Shown here: positions 1 through 8,081 of the stretch, one piece after another
Numbering within the stretch: position 1 is the first letter of the stretch
Layout of the letters: each line of letters begins with the position of its first letter
From: Methylorubrum populi
Lineage (GTDB): Bacteria > Pseudomonadota > Alphaproteobacteria > Rhizobiales > Beijerinckiaceae
Assembly (NCBI GenBank): GCA_036946625.1
Contig: JAQIIU010000003.1
Coordinates: forward strand, 755,961 to 819,960
Length of the DNA: 64,000 nt
Reading direction: 5' to 3'
The notes under the pieces: model-generated
Seen by the model: only the letters and a program-made list of their open reading frames with translations
Told to the model about the DNA's origin: nothing
Databases searched by the model: none
Translations under genes and position numbers: made by a program

Positions 1-671
1 GCAGCGCCACGGCATCAGCCGACTGCCGGAGGTCGACGGTGACAAGCCCAAGCGGTCACGCTTCAAGACCTGCCCGCTCGGCTATTTCCACATCGATCTG
101 GCCGAGGTTCACACAGCCGAAGGGCGACTCTACCTGCTCGTCGCTATCGACCGCACGACCAAGTTCGCCTTCGTTGAGCTCCACGAGAAGGCCACGCGGC
201 GGGTCGCAGGTGACTTCCTCCGCCATCTCATCGAGGCCGTGCCTTACAAGGTGCACACGGTGCTCACCGACAACGGCACCCACTTCACCACGCCCGGCAA
301 CGTCGCCTCGGCCGCTTCCGTCATCAAGGAGGCGATTGTAGCCGGCGAGACCTTCCGAGCCCACAGCTTCGAACTTGCCTGCGCCCGCAACGATATCGAC
401 CATCGGCTGACCAAACCGCGCCACCCCTGGACGAACGGTCAGGTCGAGCGGATGAACCGCACGATCAAGGACGCGACGGTCAAGCGCTACCATTACGACA
501 GCCACGCGCAACTCCGTGCGCACTTGGCCGACTTTGTCAGCGCCTACAACTTCGCACGCCGTTTGAAGACCCTGCGCGGCCTCACGCCCTACGAAGCCAT
601 CTGCAAGGCATGGTCCGCTGAGCCCGGCCGCTTCAGGTCAAACCCGCTCCACCAAATGCCGGGACCAAACA
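1..671 (+). mobile_element. IS481-family insertion sequence, copy A (5' part outside window)
   Basis: The right-hand part of an IS481-like element. Its sequence matches the complete inverted copy at 3359-4402 wherever I compared them. The terminal inverted repeat ends ...GGGACCAAACA at 671, the ACA end expected of IS481 elements. From 672 the sequence is unrelated to the flank of copy B, which fixes the boundary. The left end lies outside the window, so target duplications cannot be checked here. Confidence 0.85.
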
Positions 672-730
672 CGGGTGGATCGGGACGTCCCGGAACCGCT
701 TCGTCTTCACCGTGCAGGCCTCGGGGGTGA
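2..730 (+). CDS. IS481-family transposase (partial, 5' end outside window)
   Basis: DDE transposase of the rve integrase-core type, seen from about residue 110 of the full protein. The core shows FHIDLAEV, VLTDNGTHF and the downstream NGQVERMNRTIKD segment that carries the catalytic Glu. It is the same protein as the one read leftward from 4346. The reading frame has no stop inside the element. It runs through the inverted repeat at 671 into flanking DNA and stops at 730, so the last ~20 residues are host-derived and differ from copy B. It is probably functional if the missing N-terminus (HTH) is intact. Confidence 0.85.
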   Translation, partial: QRHGISRLPEVDGDKPKRSRFKTCPLGYFHIDLAEVHTAEGRLYLLVAIDRTTKFAFVELHEKATRRVAGDFLRHLIEAVPYKVHTVLTDNGTHFTTPGNVASAASVIKEAIVAGETFRAHSFELACARNDIDHRLTKPRHPWTNGQVERMNRTIKDATVKRYHYDSHAQLRAHLADFVSAYNFARRLKTLRGLTPYEAICKAWSAEPGRFRSNPLHQMPGPNTGGSGRPGTASSSPCRPRG

Positions 731-1617
731 TGCGGAACACCGGCACGCCACCCTCGTGACGCACGTCCTTGCGGCGCAACTGCGTGATCTTGCCCACCCG
801 TGAGCCAGCCGAACAGCGCCTTCGCCGAGGCTACGTAGACGTCGCGGATGGTCTTGTTGCTGCGCCCTTCCGACCTGAGCCCGCCGACCCAGGCCGAGAC
901 GTCGTCCGGCGTGACCCGGGCAAGGTCGTCGTGACCCACGGATGCCGCCAACGTCGCCAGGGCTGGCCGCCACCGCTTCCGGGTGGAGGCCGAGAGTTTC
1001 GACTCGTCGGCGTACTTCGCGAACCATTCCTCCAGCGGCAGGACGACCGCCGCCGGCTTGTTGGTGGGCGCCTTGGGGAAGCGCCCGGCCAACGGGTCGG
1101 GGCTGAAATCCCCGACGAGGTACTTCTCGCTCTGCTCAACGGCCTGGAGGATCGCCTTGGCGATCGCGAACTCCAACCCGCCCCGCGTCTCCGGGTCGAC
1201 GACCAGTCCCTTGCGCGCGAGGTGGGTGTCGATCTCGCCTCCGTAGAAGCGCAGGAACTCGTCGCGATTCTTCGGACTGCAATCCTTGATATAGCGTTCG
1301 ATGACCCTGGCCGTCATCAGGTTGAAGAAGGGCGAGAACTGACCTGCTTGGAACTTGGGTATGAGGGCCTCGTAGACCTCGCCCGCGATGGCGTTGATCT
1401 CAAGGATGTTCAGCCGCCGGACGCCGGCCCGCAGGTTGGCCCAGCGTGCCTCGACCTGGGCGGCGTGCGCGGCGTGGCGGCGCTTGGCCTCGCCGACGTC
1501 CTTCGTCCCGAGGCTCGCCTTCTCCTCGCGTCGACCGACGAGGGCCAGCAGGTCCTTCGGGACCCTCTTGCGGAACCAGAAGACGCCCGTCTTCGGATGG
1601 GGCCAGGGACGCGACAT
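672..1617 (-). pseudogene. phage-type tyrosine integrase, truncated and internally deleted
   Basis: Read leftward from ATG 1617. The start HPKTGVFWFRKRVPKDL is the N-terminal DUF6538-like region of site-specific integrases, followed by a SAM-like core-binding domain (LPLEEWFAKYADE... to KTIRDVYVASAKALFGW). After ALFGW the frame breaks. In another frame, catalytic-domain sequence resumes at RVGKITQLRRKDV and GVPVFRITPEA. About 80 residues that normally lie between these blocks, including the first catalytic Arg region, appear deleted. The gene is then cut off by IS481 copy A at 671, removing the HxxR and Tyr motifs. Not functional. Confidence 0.8.
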
Positions 1618-1736
1618 CGCCAGAACCACGTGTGTACCACCGGGCGGCCGCGAAGTCGCTGTTTCCCTTGGATAAGTCTGAAAAATAAGGCTTTTCAGGC
1701 TGAATGGCGGAGAGGGGGGGGATAATCCGCCAGATA

Positions 1737-1877
1737 ATGCCAAGCTATGGCGCCGAGATGTCCGATGGCCCGCGTCGCACCCGCGTCGGCTACGTTGACG
1801 TGTATGTGGCTCGCGACCGCGAACTTGGCAAGGTTCTAAATCTGAGCCTTGAAGGTGCCTCCATTTTCGGCGATTAA
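1737..1877 (+). CDS. 46-aa ORF with a PilZ-like stretch, probably a fragment
   Basis: Short reading frame from ATG 1737 with no convincing ribosome binding site. The middle reads VYVARDRELGKVLNLSLEGASI, recalling the RxxR...(D/N)xSxxG core of PilZ domains (here NLSLEGA). A full PilZ domain is about 100 residues, so this would be a truncated N-terminal piece. It lies between the integrase pseudogene and the DJ-1 fragment in scrambled DNA. It may be chance similarity; treat as a weak call. Confidence 0.25.
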   Translation: MPSYGAEMSDGPRRTRVGYVDVYVARDRELGKVLNLSLEGASIFGD

Positions 1878-2111
1878 GCCAGCTTTTCGGGATCTGTCCG
1901 GTCGCTACATCGCAGGGCCAGCTCACCGACCGCCTCGGTCCCCCGGTCGAATGGTCGGCCTCGTTCTCACCGGCCTCGCCCTGGTGCCGATAGCGATCGA
2001 ACTCTGACACGTTTCGTCGCCCCTATCGTGCGCCGGGGGCGATCGACCGGGACGAGGCGCTGATCGACATCGAGCAGGAAACGCCGGTCGCTCGCGGTCG
2101 CGACCTTCTCG

Positions 2112-2502
2112 TCGCGTCCAGGACGGTCTCGGTGAGCCGACCGGCCTCTGGTTCGAGGAACTGGCCGCGCCCTACTACACCTTCGCAGACGCAGGTGCCG
2201 CCGTGACGCTGGCCTCGATCGCGGGCGGGCCGGCTCCCGTCGATCCGCGCTCGCTTAAGCCGAAGGGCGAGAATGGGCCGAGTGTCGAGCGCTTCCTAGC
2301 CGACGCCTCCGCCTCGGCGGCGCTGGCGGCGACCAAACCGCTCTCGGAAATGCAGGCGGAGGACTACGCAGCGGTCTTCCTGCCGGGCGGTCACGGCACG
2401 ATGTGGGATCTGCCCGGGAGTGACGCTCTGGCGGCGCTGCTCGCCACGACCTGGGCGACGGGCAAGGTCGTCGCGGCCGTCTGCCATGGGCCAGCGGGGC
2501 TG
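2112..2502 (+). pseudogene. DJ-1/PfpI-family protein fragment (class I amidotransferase-like)
   Basis: The frame reads GLGEPTGLWFEELAAPYYTF, then TLASIAGGPAPVDPRSLKPK, then VFLPGGHGTMWDLP and VVAAVCHGPAGL, typical of Hsp31/DJ-1-like glyoxalase III or deglycase proteins. The nucleophile Cys sits in CHGPAG and the GGHG motif is present. The first ~20 residues are missing (no start codon in frame at the N-terminal end). Homology stops just after CHGPAGL, where the upstream DNA of an IS110 element begins. Both ends are gone, so this is a relic. The reading frame continues by chance into the IS110 transposase. Confidence 0.7.
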
Positions 2503-3358
2503 GCCGAGCGCGCGGCAGGCCCGACGCTCGGAGATGTCCATCGTCAGCATCACGTGCTCGACACAGGCGCGTCGGTGCGCGGGGCTCAGATGGGGTATTC
2601 GGGGTGCCCGGCGCGGCGGAAGCGGCGGCATGATGGCGCTTCGATCCAACCTCGGAGCCCTACCATGGACCAACAGCACAACGTCGGCCTCGATGTCTCC
2701 GTGAAGGAGACGGCGATCTGCGTCGTCGATCCGCACGGCAAGGTCGTGCACCGCGCCACCGTCGAGAGCCACCCCGAGGTGATCGGCCGGCACCTTGTCG
2801 ACCTCGGCCATACTTTCGCACGGGTCGGCCTGGAGGCGGGACCGCTCTCGCCGTGGCTCTACGCCGGCCTGGTCGAGGTCGGGCTGCCGGCGATCTGCGT
2901 TGAGACCCGTCACATGCACGCCGCCCTCTCGGCGCGCATCAACAAGACCGACCGCAACGACGCCCTGGGCATCGCGCAGATGATGCGGGTCGGGCTGTTC
3001 AAGCCCGTCCACGTCAAGACGCCCGCCAGCCAGCAACGCCGCCTGCTCCTGACCTCGCGCAAGCTTCTGCAACGCAAGGCCTATGACATCGAGAGCGACC
3101 TGCGCGGCCAGCTGCGCAACTTCGGCCTCAAGGTCGGCGTCGTCGGGGCGGTGGGCTTCGAGCAGCGTGTGCGCGACCTCGTGTTCGACCTACCCTTCGT
3201 CGCGGCCGTGGTCTTGCTTCTGCTGGATGCGCGCTCGGCGCTGCGGACCCAACTGGCCAAGCTGCACAAGATGCTGCTGGAGCAGGTCCGCACCGATCCG
3301 GTCTGCCGGCGGCTGATGACCGCGCCCGGGGTCGGGCCGGTCGTGGCGCTGACCTACC
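2503..3358 (+). mobile_element. IS110-family element, 3'-truncated by IS481 copy B
   Basis: Remnant of an IS110-type element comprising the non-coding left part and the transposase N-terminal two-thirds. IS110 elements lack long terminal inverted repeats, so the exact left edge (placed where DJ-1 homology ends) is uncertain. The right side is cut by the TGTTTGG terminus of IS481 copy B at 3359. Confidence 0.6.
2665..3358 (+). pseudogene. IS110-family transposase, 3' truncated
   Basis: Starts at ATG 2665 with NVGLDVSVKETAICVVD, the DEDD (RuvC-like) N-terminal domain of IS110/IS902 transposases. DRNDALGIAQMMRVGLF supplies the later acidic residues. The C-terminal domain with the catalytic Ser begins at LMTAPGVGPVVALTYL (the helix-hairpin-helix) and is cut off there by IS481 at 3359, losing about 100 residues. 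The frame ends 80 nt inside IS481 (stop at 3441). About 230 native residues of roughly 340 remain, so the protein should be inactive. Confidence 0.85.
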
Positions 3359-4346
3359 TGTTTGGTCCCGGCATTTGGTGGAGCGGGTTTGACCTGAAGC
3401 GGCCGGGCTCAGCGGACCATGCCTTGCAGATGGCTTCGTAGGGCGTGAGGCCGCGCAGGGTCTTCAAACGGCGTGCGAAGTTGTAGGCGCTGACAAAGTC
3501 GGCCAAGTGCGCACGGAGTTGCGCGTGGCTGTCGTAATGGTAGCGCTTGACCGTCGCGTCCTTGATCGTGCGGTTCATCCGCTCGACCTGACCGTTCGTC
3601 CAGGGGTGGCGCGGTTTGGTCAGCCGATGGTCGATATCGTTGCGGGCGCAGGCAAGTTCGAAGCTGTGGGCTCGGAAGGTCTCGCCGGCTACAATCGCCT
3701 CCTTGATGACGGAAGCGGCCGAGGCGACGTTGCCGGGCGTGGTGAAGTGGGTGCCGTTGTCGGTGAGCACCGTGTGCACCTTGTAAGGCACGGCCTCGAT
3801 GAGATGGCGGAGGAAGTCACCTGCGACCCGCCGCGTGGCCTTCTCGTGGAGCTCAACGAAGGCGAACTTGGTCGTGCGGTCGATAGCGACGAGCAGGTAG
3901 AGTCGCCCTTCGGCTGTGTGAACCTCGGCCAGATCGATGTGGAAATAGCCGAGCGGGCAGGTCTTGAAGCGTGACCGCTTGGGCTTGTCACCGTCGACCT
4001 CCGGCAGTCGGCTGATGCCGTGGCGCTGCAGGCACCGATGCAGCGACGAACGGGTCAGGTGCGGGATCGTCGCCTGGAGCGCGTAGAGGCAGTCGTCCAA
4101 CGGCAGGAGCGTATGGCGGCGAAAGGCGACGACGACCGCCTCGTCCTCCTGTGACAGCACCGTCGAGCGGGGATCCTTCGGACCCGTGCGCTGATCGGCG
4201 ACCGAGGTCCGCTGCCGCCACTTGGCGACCGTCTTCCGGTTGATCCCGTAGCGCTTCGAGAGCGCCCTCAGGCTCGCTTGACTATGCTGGATCGCTCGAC
4301 GGACTGCCTCCGTCGTGGTGGCGCTGCCGTGAAGAACTTGGCCCAT
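3354..4346 (-). CDS. IS481-family transposase
   Basis: About 330 residues from ATG 4346, preceded by GGAGGG. An upstream in-frame GTG at 4361 is an alternative. The N-terminal HTH (SLRALSKRYGINRKTVAKWRQR) is followed by the rve DDE core: FHIDLAEVHT (first Asp), VLTDNGTHF (second Asp), NGQVERMNRTIKD (Glu). The full length and all three acidic residues suggest an active enzyme. The stop codon (TAG, 3356-3354) lies just outside the element in the target DNA, so the exact C-terminus depends on the insertion site, as also seen for copy A. Confidence 0.9.
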   Translation of the reverse strand: MGQVLHGSATTTEAVRRAIQHSQASLRALSKRYGINRKTVAKWRQRTSVADQRTGPKDPRSTVLSQEDEAVVVAFRRHTLLPLDDCLYALQATIPHLTRSSLHRCLQRHGISRLPEVDGDKPKRSRFKTCPLGYFHIDLAEVHTAEGRLYLLVAIDRTTKFAFVELHEKATRRVAGDFLRHLIEAVPYKVHTVLTDNGTHFTTPGNVASAASVIKEAIVAGETFRAHSFELACARNDIDHRLTKPRHPWTNGQVERMNRTIKDATVKRYHYDSHAQLRAHLADFVSAYNFARRLKTLRGLTPYEAICKAWSAEPGRFRSNPLHQMPGPNR

Positions 4347-4402
4347 AGCGCGTCCCTCCACTCCAACGTGAAGAGTGCACCATCAAACCCTGGGATCAAA
4401 CA
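3359..4402 (-). mobile_element. IS481-family insertion sequence, copy B (complete, 1044 bp)
   Basis: Bounded by imperfect inverted repeats: left TGTTTGGTCCCGGCATTTGG (3359 on) and right, read on the other strand, TGTTTGATCCCAGGGTTTGA (4402 back). The ends are TGT...ACA as in IS481. It lies in opposite orientation to copy A at 1-671. No clear target duplication is visible. The left flank is an IS110 transposase and the right flank an IS1182 transposase, so either it sat at a junction already or flanking DNA was deleted after insertion. Confidence 0.85.
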
Positions 4403-5889
4403 GTCTTGCGCCCTGGCGGCTGGCCCTGGTCACGGTCCTCCAGTTCTCCGAGCACCTGAGCGACCGTCAAGCGGCCGACGCCGTACGTGCACGCATCGAC
4501 TGGAAGTACGCGCTCGGTCTCGAATTGACCGATCCGGGCTTCCACTTCAGCGTGCTGACCGAGTTCCGTGCCCGTCTCATTGCCGGCGGCGGCGAGCAGT
4601 TGCTGCTGGACCGGATGCTCGCCCGCTTCAAGGCTCGGGGGCTGGTCAAAGCGCGCGGCAAGCAGCGCACCGACAGCACGCACGTGCTGGCTGCCGTTCA
4701 CGATCTGCACCTCCTTGAACTGGTCGCCGAGACCCTGCGCGCTGCGCTCGACGATCTCGCTGCCGTCGCTCCGGACTGGCTGCGCGGCATCGCTCGACCG
4801 GTCTGGTTCGAGCGCTATGGACGCCGGGTGGAGGACTATCGCCTGCCCAGGGCTCGGACGGAACGCGAGGCACTCGCTCTTGCGATCGGTACGGACGGGT
4901 TTGCCCTACTCGAAGCGCTGGACGCGCCGGCGGCACCGCCTGAGGTGCGGGCCGTGCCGATGGTGGGAACGCTGCGCGATGTATGGCGAGTGCATTATGC
5001 CCGCGAGGGAAGCGGGCCGCCACGGTGGCGCAGCGGCGCCGAGTTGCCGCCGGTCGGCGAGCGACTGCAGTCTCCCTACGACCCGGAGGTCCACTACAGC
5101 ACCAAGCGGCAGATGGAATGGTCGGGTTACAAGGTACACGTCACCGAAGTCTGCGATGCGGACGCGGCCCATCTGATCACAAACGTGATGACCTGTCCGG
5201 CGATGCAGCCGGACATGGCGAGCACGGCCGCGATCCACGAGCAGCTGGCGGCAAAGAACCTTCTGCCGGCCGAGCACTTCGTGGATGCCGGCTACGTCGA
5301 TGCGGGACTGCTGGTCGGTAGCCGACGCGACCATGACGTCGCGTTGGAAGGGCCGGTCCGCGCCATGCCGAGGCGGGCGACGCAGGCTGAGCAGACCTAT
5401 GAACAGCGCCACTTCGCAATCGACTGGGAAGGCGAGCGGGTCACCTGTCCCCAGGGCAAGACGTCAGTGACGTGGCGCGCTACCCGCGACGAGGTCGGTG
5501 CCCCGCGCTTCCAGGCGGTGTTCAGCCGGACCGATTGCGGCGCCTGCGCGACGCGAGCGCTTTGCACCGCGTCGAAGGAGGCGCGCCGCTCCGTCTACTT
5601 CCTGCCGCGCCCGGAATACGAGGCGCTGAACGCCGCTCGAGACCGGATGCAGGATCCAGCCTGGAAGCAGCGGTATCGCATCCGCGCCGGGATCGAAGGC
5701 ACGCTCTCGCAGGGCGTGCGGGCCTTCGGACTACGCAGGAGCCGATACATCGGCCAAGCCAGGACCGGACTGCAGCAGGTGTGCGTGGCCGCAGCGATGA
5801 ACGCCGCGCGGGTCGTACACTGGTTGGCGGCAGTGCCGCGAGCCAGGACGCGCACGACACGCTTCGCAGCCTTGGCACAGGCCGCCTGA
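4403..5889 (+). pseudogene. IS1182-family transposase, 5' truncated
   Basis: The frame begins at the IS481 border with SLAPWRLALVTVLQFSEHLSDRQAADAVRARIDWKYALGLEL, normally preceded by ~50 residues in IS1182 transposases, so the start codon is lost. The rest appears complete: TDSTHVLAAV (first Asp), HFVDAGYVDA (second Asp) and RAGIEGTLSQGVRAFGLRRSRYIG (Glu region), ending at TGA 5889. The upstream ATG at 4375 lies inside IS481 and is not the native start. Expression would need a promoter at the IS481 edge. Confidence 0.85.
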
Positions 5890-5900
5890 TTCGCCGACAG
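4403..5900 (+). mobile_element. IS1182-family element remnant
   Basis: Truncated element holding the transposase from about codon 50 to its stop. The left terminal repeat was lost at the IS481 junction. The right boundary is approximate: coding sequence of an unrelated protein resumes within about 10 nt of the transposase stop, so the element's right end must be very close to it. Confidence 0.55.
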
Positions 5901-6248
5901 TATCAGAAGAAGATCGAGAAACTGTTCAAGGACGATCCTGAACTCGCCAAAGAGTTCAAGGATGTCGCCGGACTCAACGCCATGAAGGCGGCCCAGAAAG
6001 CGCTCGAGGCTTTCGCGAAGGAGAAGAAGGACACCAGGAACGACGACGAGCGCGACGCGGCCTACGGCCGCTATACCGCGCGCCTCATGAAGTCGCAGGA
6101 GCTGTCGGGAACGATGACACTGAACGACGGGAAGCTTCGCTCGGCCAGTGTTGACTTCATGGAGAAGGCGGTGGGTGAGATTAAAGCACCGGAAGCCAGC
6201 ACGAAGGCGCAGCAGGTGACCGGTCAGCAAATCTCACGCTCGGTGTGA
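5892..6248 (+). pseudogene. C-terminal ~118 residues of an unknown protein
   Basis: The frame after the IS1182 remnant has good coding character without a start: RQYQKKIEKLFKDDPELAKEF, then DVAGLNAMKAAQKALEAFAKEKKD, ending QQVTGQQISRSV and TGA 6248. It is Lys/Glu/Ala-rich and probably helical. I do not recognise the family. It appears to be the 3' end of a gene whose 5' part was replaced by the IS1182 element. It may have come from a plasmid or phage given the serine recombinase next door, but that is inference from context only. Confidence 0.4.
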
Positions 6249-6299
6249 GTTGGAGTGTTGCGTCGGCTACGGGCCGATGCAGCTTGAACCGTGGCGTGC

Positions 6300-6866
6300 C
6301 TACGGCTCGGCCGGAACTCTCTCACCAAGCGCGCGATAGACGCTGGTCCTCGAAACGCCGAGTTGGCGGGCGATGGCCGCCGGCCCCTCCCCCGCAGCGT
6401 GACGCCGACGGATCTCCGCGTCGGGGACTGTCTTCGCCCGCCCCTTCCCCGCATAGACGCCGGCGGCCTTCGCCGCCTCGATGCCCGTGCGCTGCCGCGC
6501 CAGGATGAACTTGCGCTCCATCTCGGCCACCATGCCGAGCACGGTCACGACGATCCGACCGACGTCGCCCCCGGTGGTCAGCTCCGGATCGAGGATACGC
6601 AGCGAGGTTCCCTTCTGATCGAGTTCGTGCACGAGGTTGAGCACGTCTCGGGTCGAGCGGCCAAGCCGGTCGAGGCGGACGACTACCAGCTCGTCGCCCT
6701 TGCGCAGGAACTGCATCACCGTTGCGAGCTCCGGCCGATCGTCGGCCGACTTGCCCGACATCTTTTCCGAGCGGATCACCTCGCAGCCGGCCGCCTTGAG
6801 CTTGGCGAGCTGGATGGTGAGGTCTTGGTCGATGGAGGAGACGCGGGCGTAGCCGAAACGTGGCAT
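6300..6866 (-). CDS. serine recombinase (resolvase/invertase family)
   Basis: 188 residues, full length for a Tn3-type resolvase. The N-terminal catalytic domain has GYARVSSIDQDL with the nucleophilic Ser near position 10, and VVVRLDRLGRSTRDVL with conserved Arg residues. GMVAEMERKFILARQRTGI forms the long E helix. A C-terminal Hin-like HTH (AIARQLGVSRTSVYRAL) follows the hinge. No transposase of Tn3 type is nearby. It is the only apparently intact mobile-element enzyme between 4.4 and 7 kb. The ~240 bp upstream hold repeats that could be its recombination site. Confidence 0.92.
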   Translation of the reverse strand: MPRFGYARVSSIDQDLTIQLAKLKAAGCEVIRSEKMSGKSADDRPELATVMQFLRKGDELVVVRLDRLGRSTRDVLNLVHELDQKGTSLRILDPELTTGGDVGRIVVTVLGMVAEMERKFILARQRTGIEAAKAAGVYAGKGRAKTVPDAEIRRRHAAGEGPAAIARQLGVSRTSVYRALGERVPAEP

Positions 6867-6880
6867 TCAGAGCTCGAAAA

Positions 6881-6961
6881 CGTACCAAAAGGGTGGCTTG
6901 CGCCGGCAGGGCGTACCATAAATCGAAACCGGCCGTTTTGGCACGGGCCGGCGGCGTACCA
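6881..6961. repeat. three CGTACCA direct repeats upstream of the serine recombinase (possible res site)
   Basis: CGTACCA occurs at 6881-6887, 6912-6918 and 6955-6961 (spacings 31 and 43 bp). Each lies close to a CGAAAA/CGAAAC motif. Resolvases bind arrays of subsites just upstream of their own genes, so this could be its res/promoter region. This is inference: the subsites do not form obvious full dyads by eye. Confidence 0.35.
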
Positions 6962-7107
6962 CCTCAGCGCACCGAAACGGTATACCCTCAGACGCTCAAT
7001 TGCCTCAGAAGGGATAGGTTGTGGTCTTTGCATCGACTACAGCACGCAAGGGTCAGTTTGTGCCGATCGTCATCAATCAACGATTTTTGTCGGATATAAT
7101 ATCAGTA

Positions 7108-8004
7108 TTATTGCCGACCTATTTTCCGCAAATGTTCCGTCAACGCCTCGATAAAGAGGCGCAGCTTGACGGACATCTGACGCTTGGACGGAAACAGCAC
7201 GTGGATCGGCATCGGGGCGCTGGCGAAACCCGGCAGCACACGCTCCAGGCGACCGAGCGCGAGATCCTCCGCCACGTCGACCTCCGACCGGAGCGTGACG
7301 CCATGACCGGCGACCGCCCAGTCGTGCACCGCGTCGCCGCTGTCGCAGCGTAGGCGCGTCCGCGGCGCGATCTCGACCGTCTGCCCATCGGGACCGATCA
7401 CACGCCAGGGCTCGTCGCTCGCGCCGTAGCGCAACGCGGTCAGGCGGCACAGGTCCTCCGGCGTCGCGGGACGTCCCTGCCGGTCGAGGCAGGCGGGCGC
7501 GGCGACCAGGATGCGCCGGTTCTCGGCGAGCCGCCGCATCGTCATCGCGCTGTCCTGCGGCACGCCGATCCGCACCGCGGCATCGAGGCGATCGTCGATC
7601 AGGTTGCCGACCCGATCGTCGAGGCGCAGGTTGACCGACAGTCGCGAATGAAGCGCTGCCAGCCGCCCGAGCACGGGCGCCACGTGGCGGCGCCCGAACG
7701 AGACCGGCGCACCGACGCGCAGGGTCCCGACTGGTTCGTCACGTCCGGTCGCGAGGCGCTCCTCGGCGGTGGCCAGCGCATCGAGTACGCGTTCGGCATG
7801 GGCGCGGAGTTCCTCGCCTGCCTCGGTGGCCGAGAGGCTGCGCGTCGTACGCTGGATCAGGCGCACGCCGACGCGTCGCTCCAGGCTCGCCAGCCGCTTG
7901 CTGACGACAGCGAGCGTCACGCCGAGGTCGCGGGCGGCGGCGGACAGGCTGCCGAGCGCGAGGATGCGCTCGAAGGTACGTAGCTCGTTCAGGTCGTCCA
8001 GCAC
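7108..8004 (-). CDS. LysR-family transcriptional regulator
   Basis: 298 residues. The winged HTH at residues 1-60 (FERILALGSLSAAARDLGVTLAVVSKRLASLERRVGVRLIQRTTR) is typical of the DsdA/AaeR-like LysR group. The substrate-binding domain follows from about residue 90. It is transcribed away from the deacetylase-SDR-VOC operon, with only 77 bp between its start and the ATG at 8082. It therefore likely controls that operon from a shared promoter region. The effector cannot be deduced. Confidence 0.93.
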   Translation of the reverse strand: MLDDLNELRTFERILALGSLSAAARDLGVTLAVVSKRLASLERRVGVRLIQRTTRSLSATEAGEELRAHAERVLDALATAEERLATGRDEPVGTLRVGAPVSFGRRHVAPVLGRLAALHSRLSVNLRLDDRVGNLIDDRLDAAVRIGVPQDSAMTMRRLAENRRILVAAPACLDRQGRPATPEDLCRLTALRYGASDEPWRVIGPDGQTVEIAPRTRLRCDSGDAVHDWAVAGHGVTLRSEVDVAEDLALGRLERVLPGFASAPMPIHVLFPSKRQMSVKLRLFIEALTEHLRKIGRQ

Positions 8005-8081
8005 ATTCTCAACTCGTGGGCGAGGCTATCTATAAAGAAAGCGCGCTTATCTCTCAGACCGCAAGAGCGCATGTTCCGGCC

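Noticed and set aside
2296..3072. 258-codon antisense frame over DJ-1/IS110
   Set aside because: Mirror frame of the DJ-1 fragment and IS110 transposase without any family signal.
4375..5889. IS1182 transposase starting at ATG 4375
   Set aside because: That ATG lies inside IS481 copy B. The first native residues begin only at the 4403 junction, so it is a truncated gene.
5472..6248. 258-codon frame joining the end of IS1182 with a downstream protein
   Set aside because: The first ~140 codons are an off-frame shadow of the transposase; only the part after 5892 looks like a real protein.
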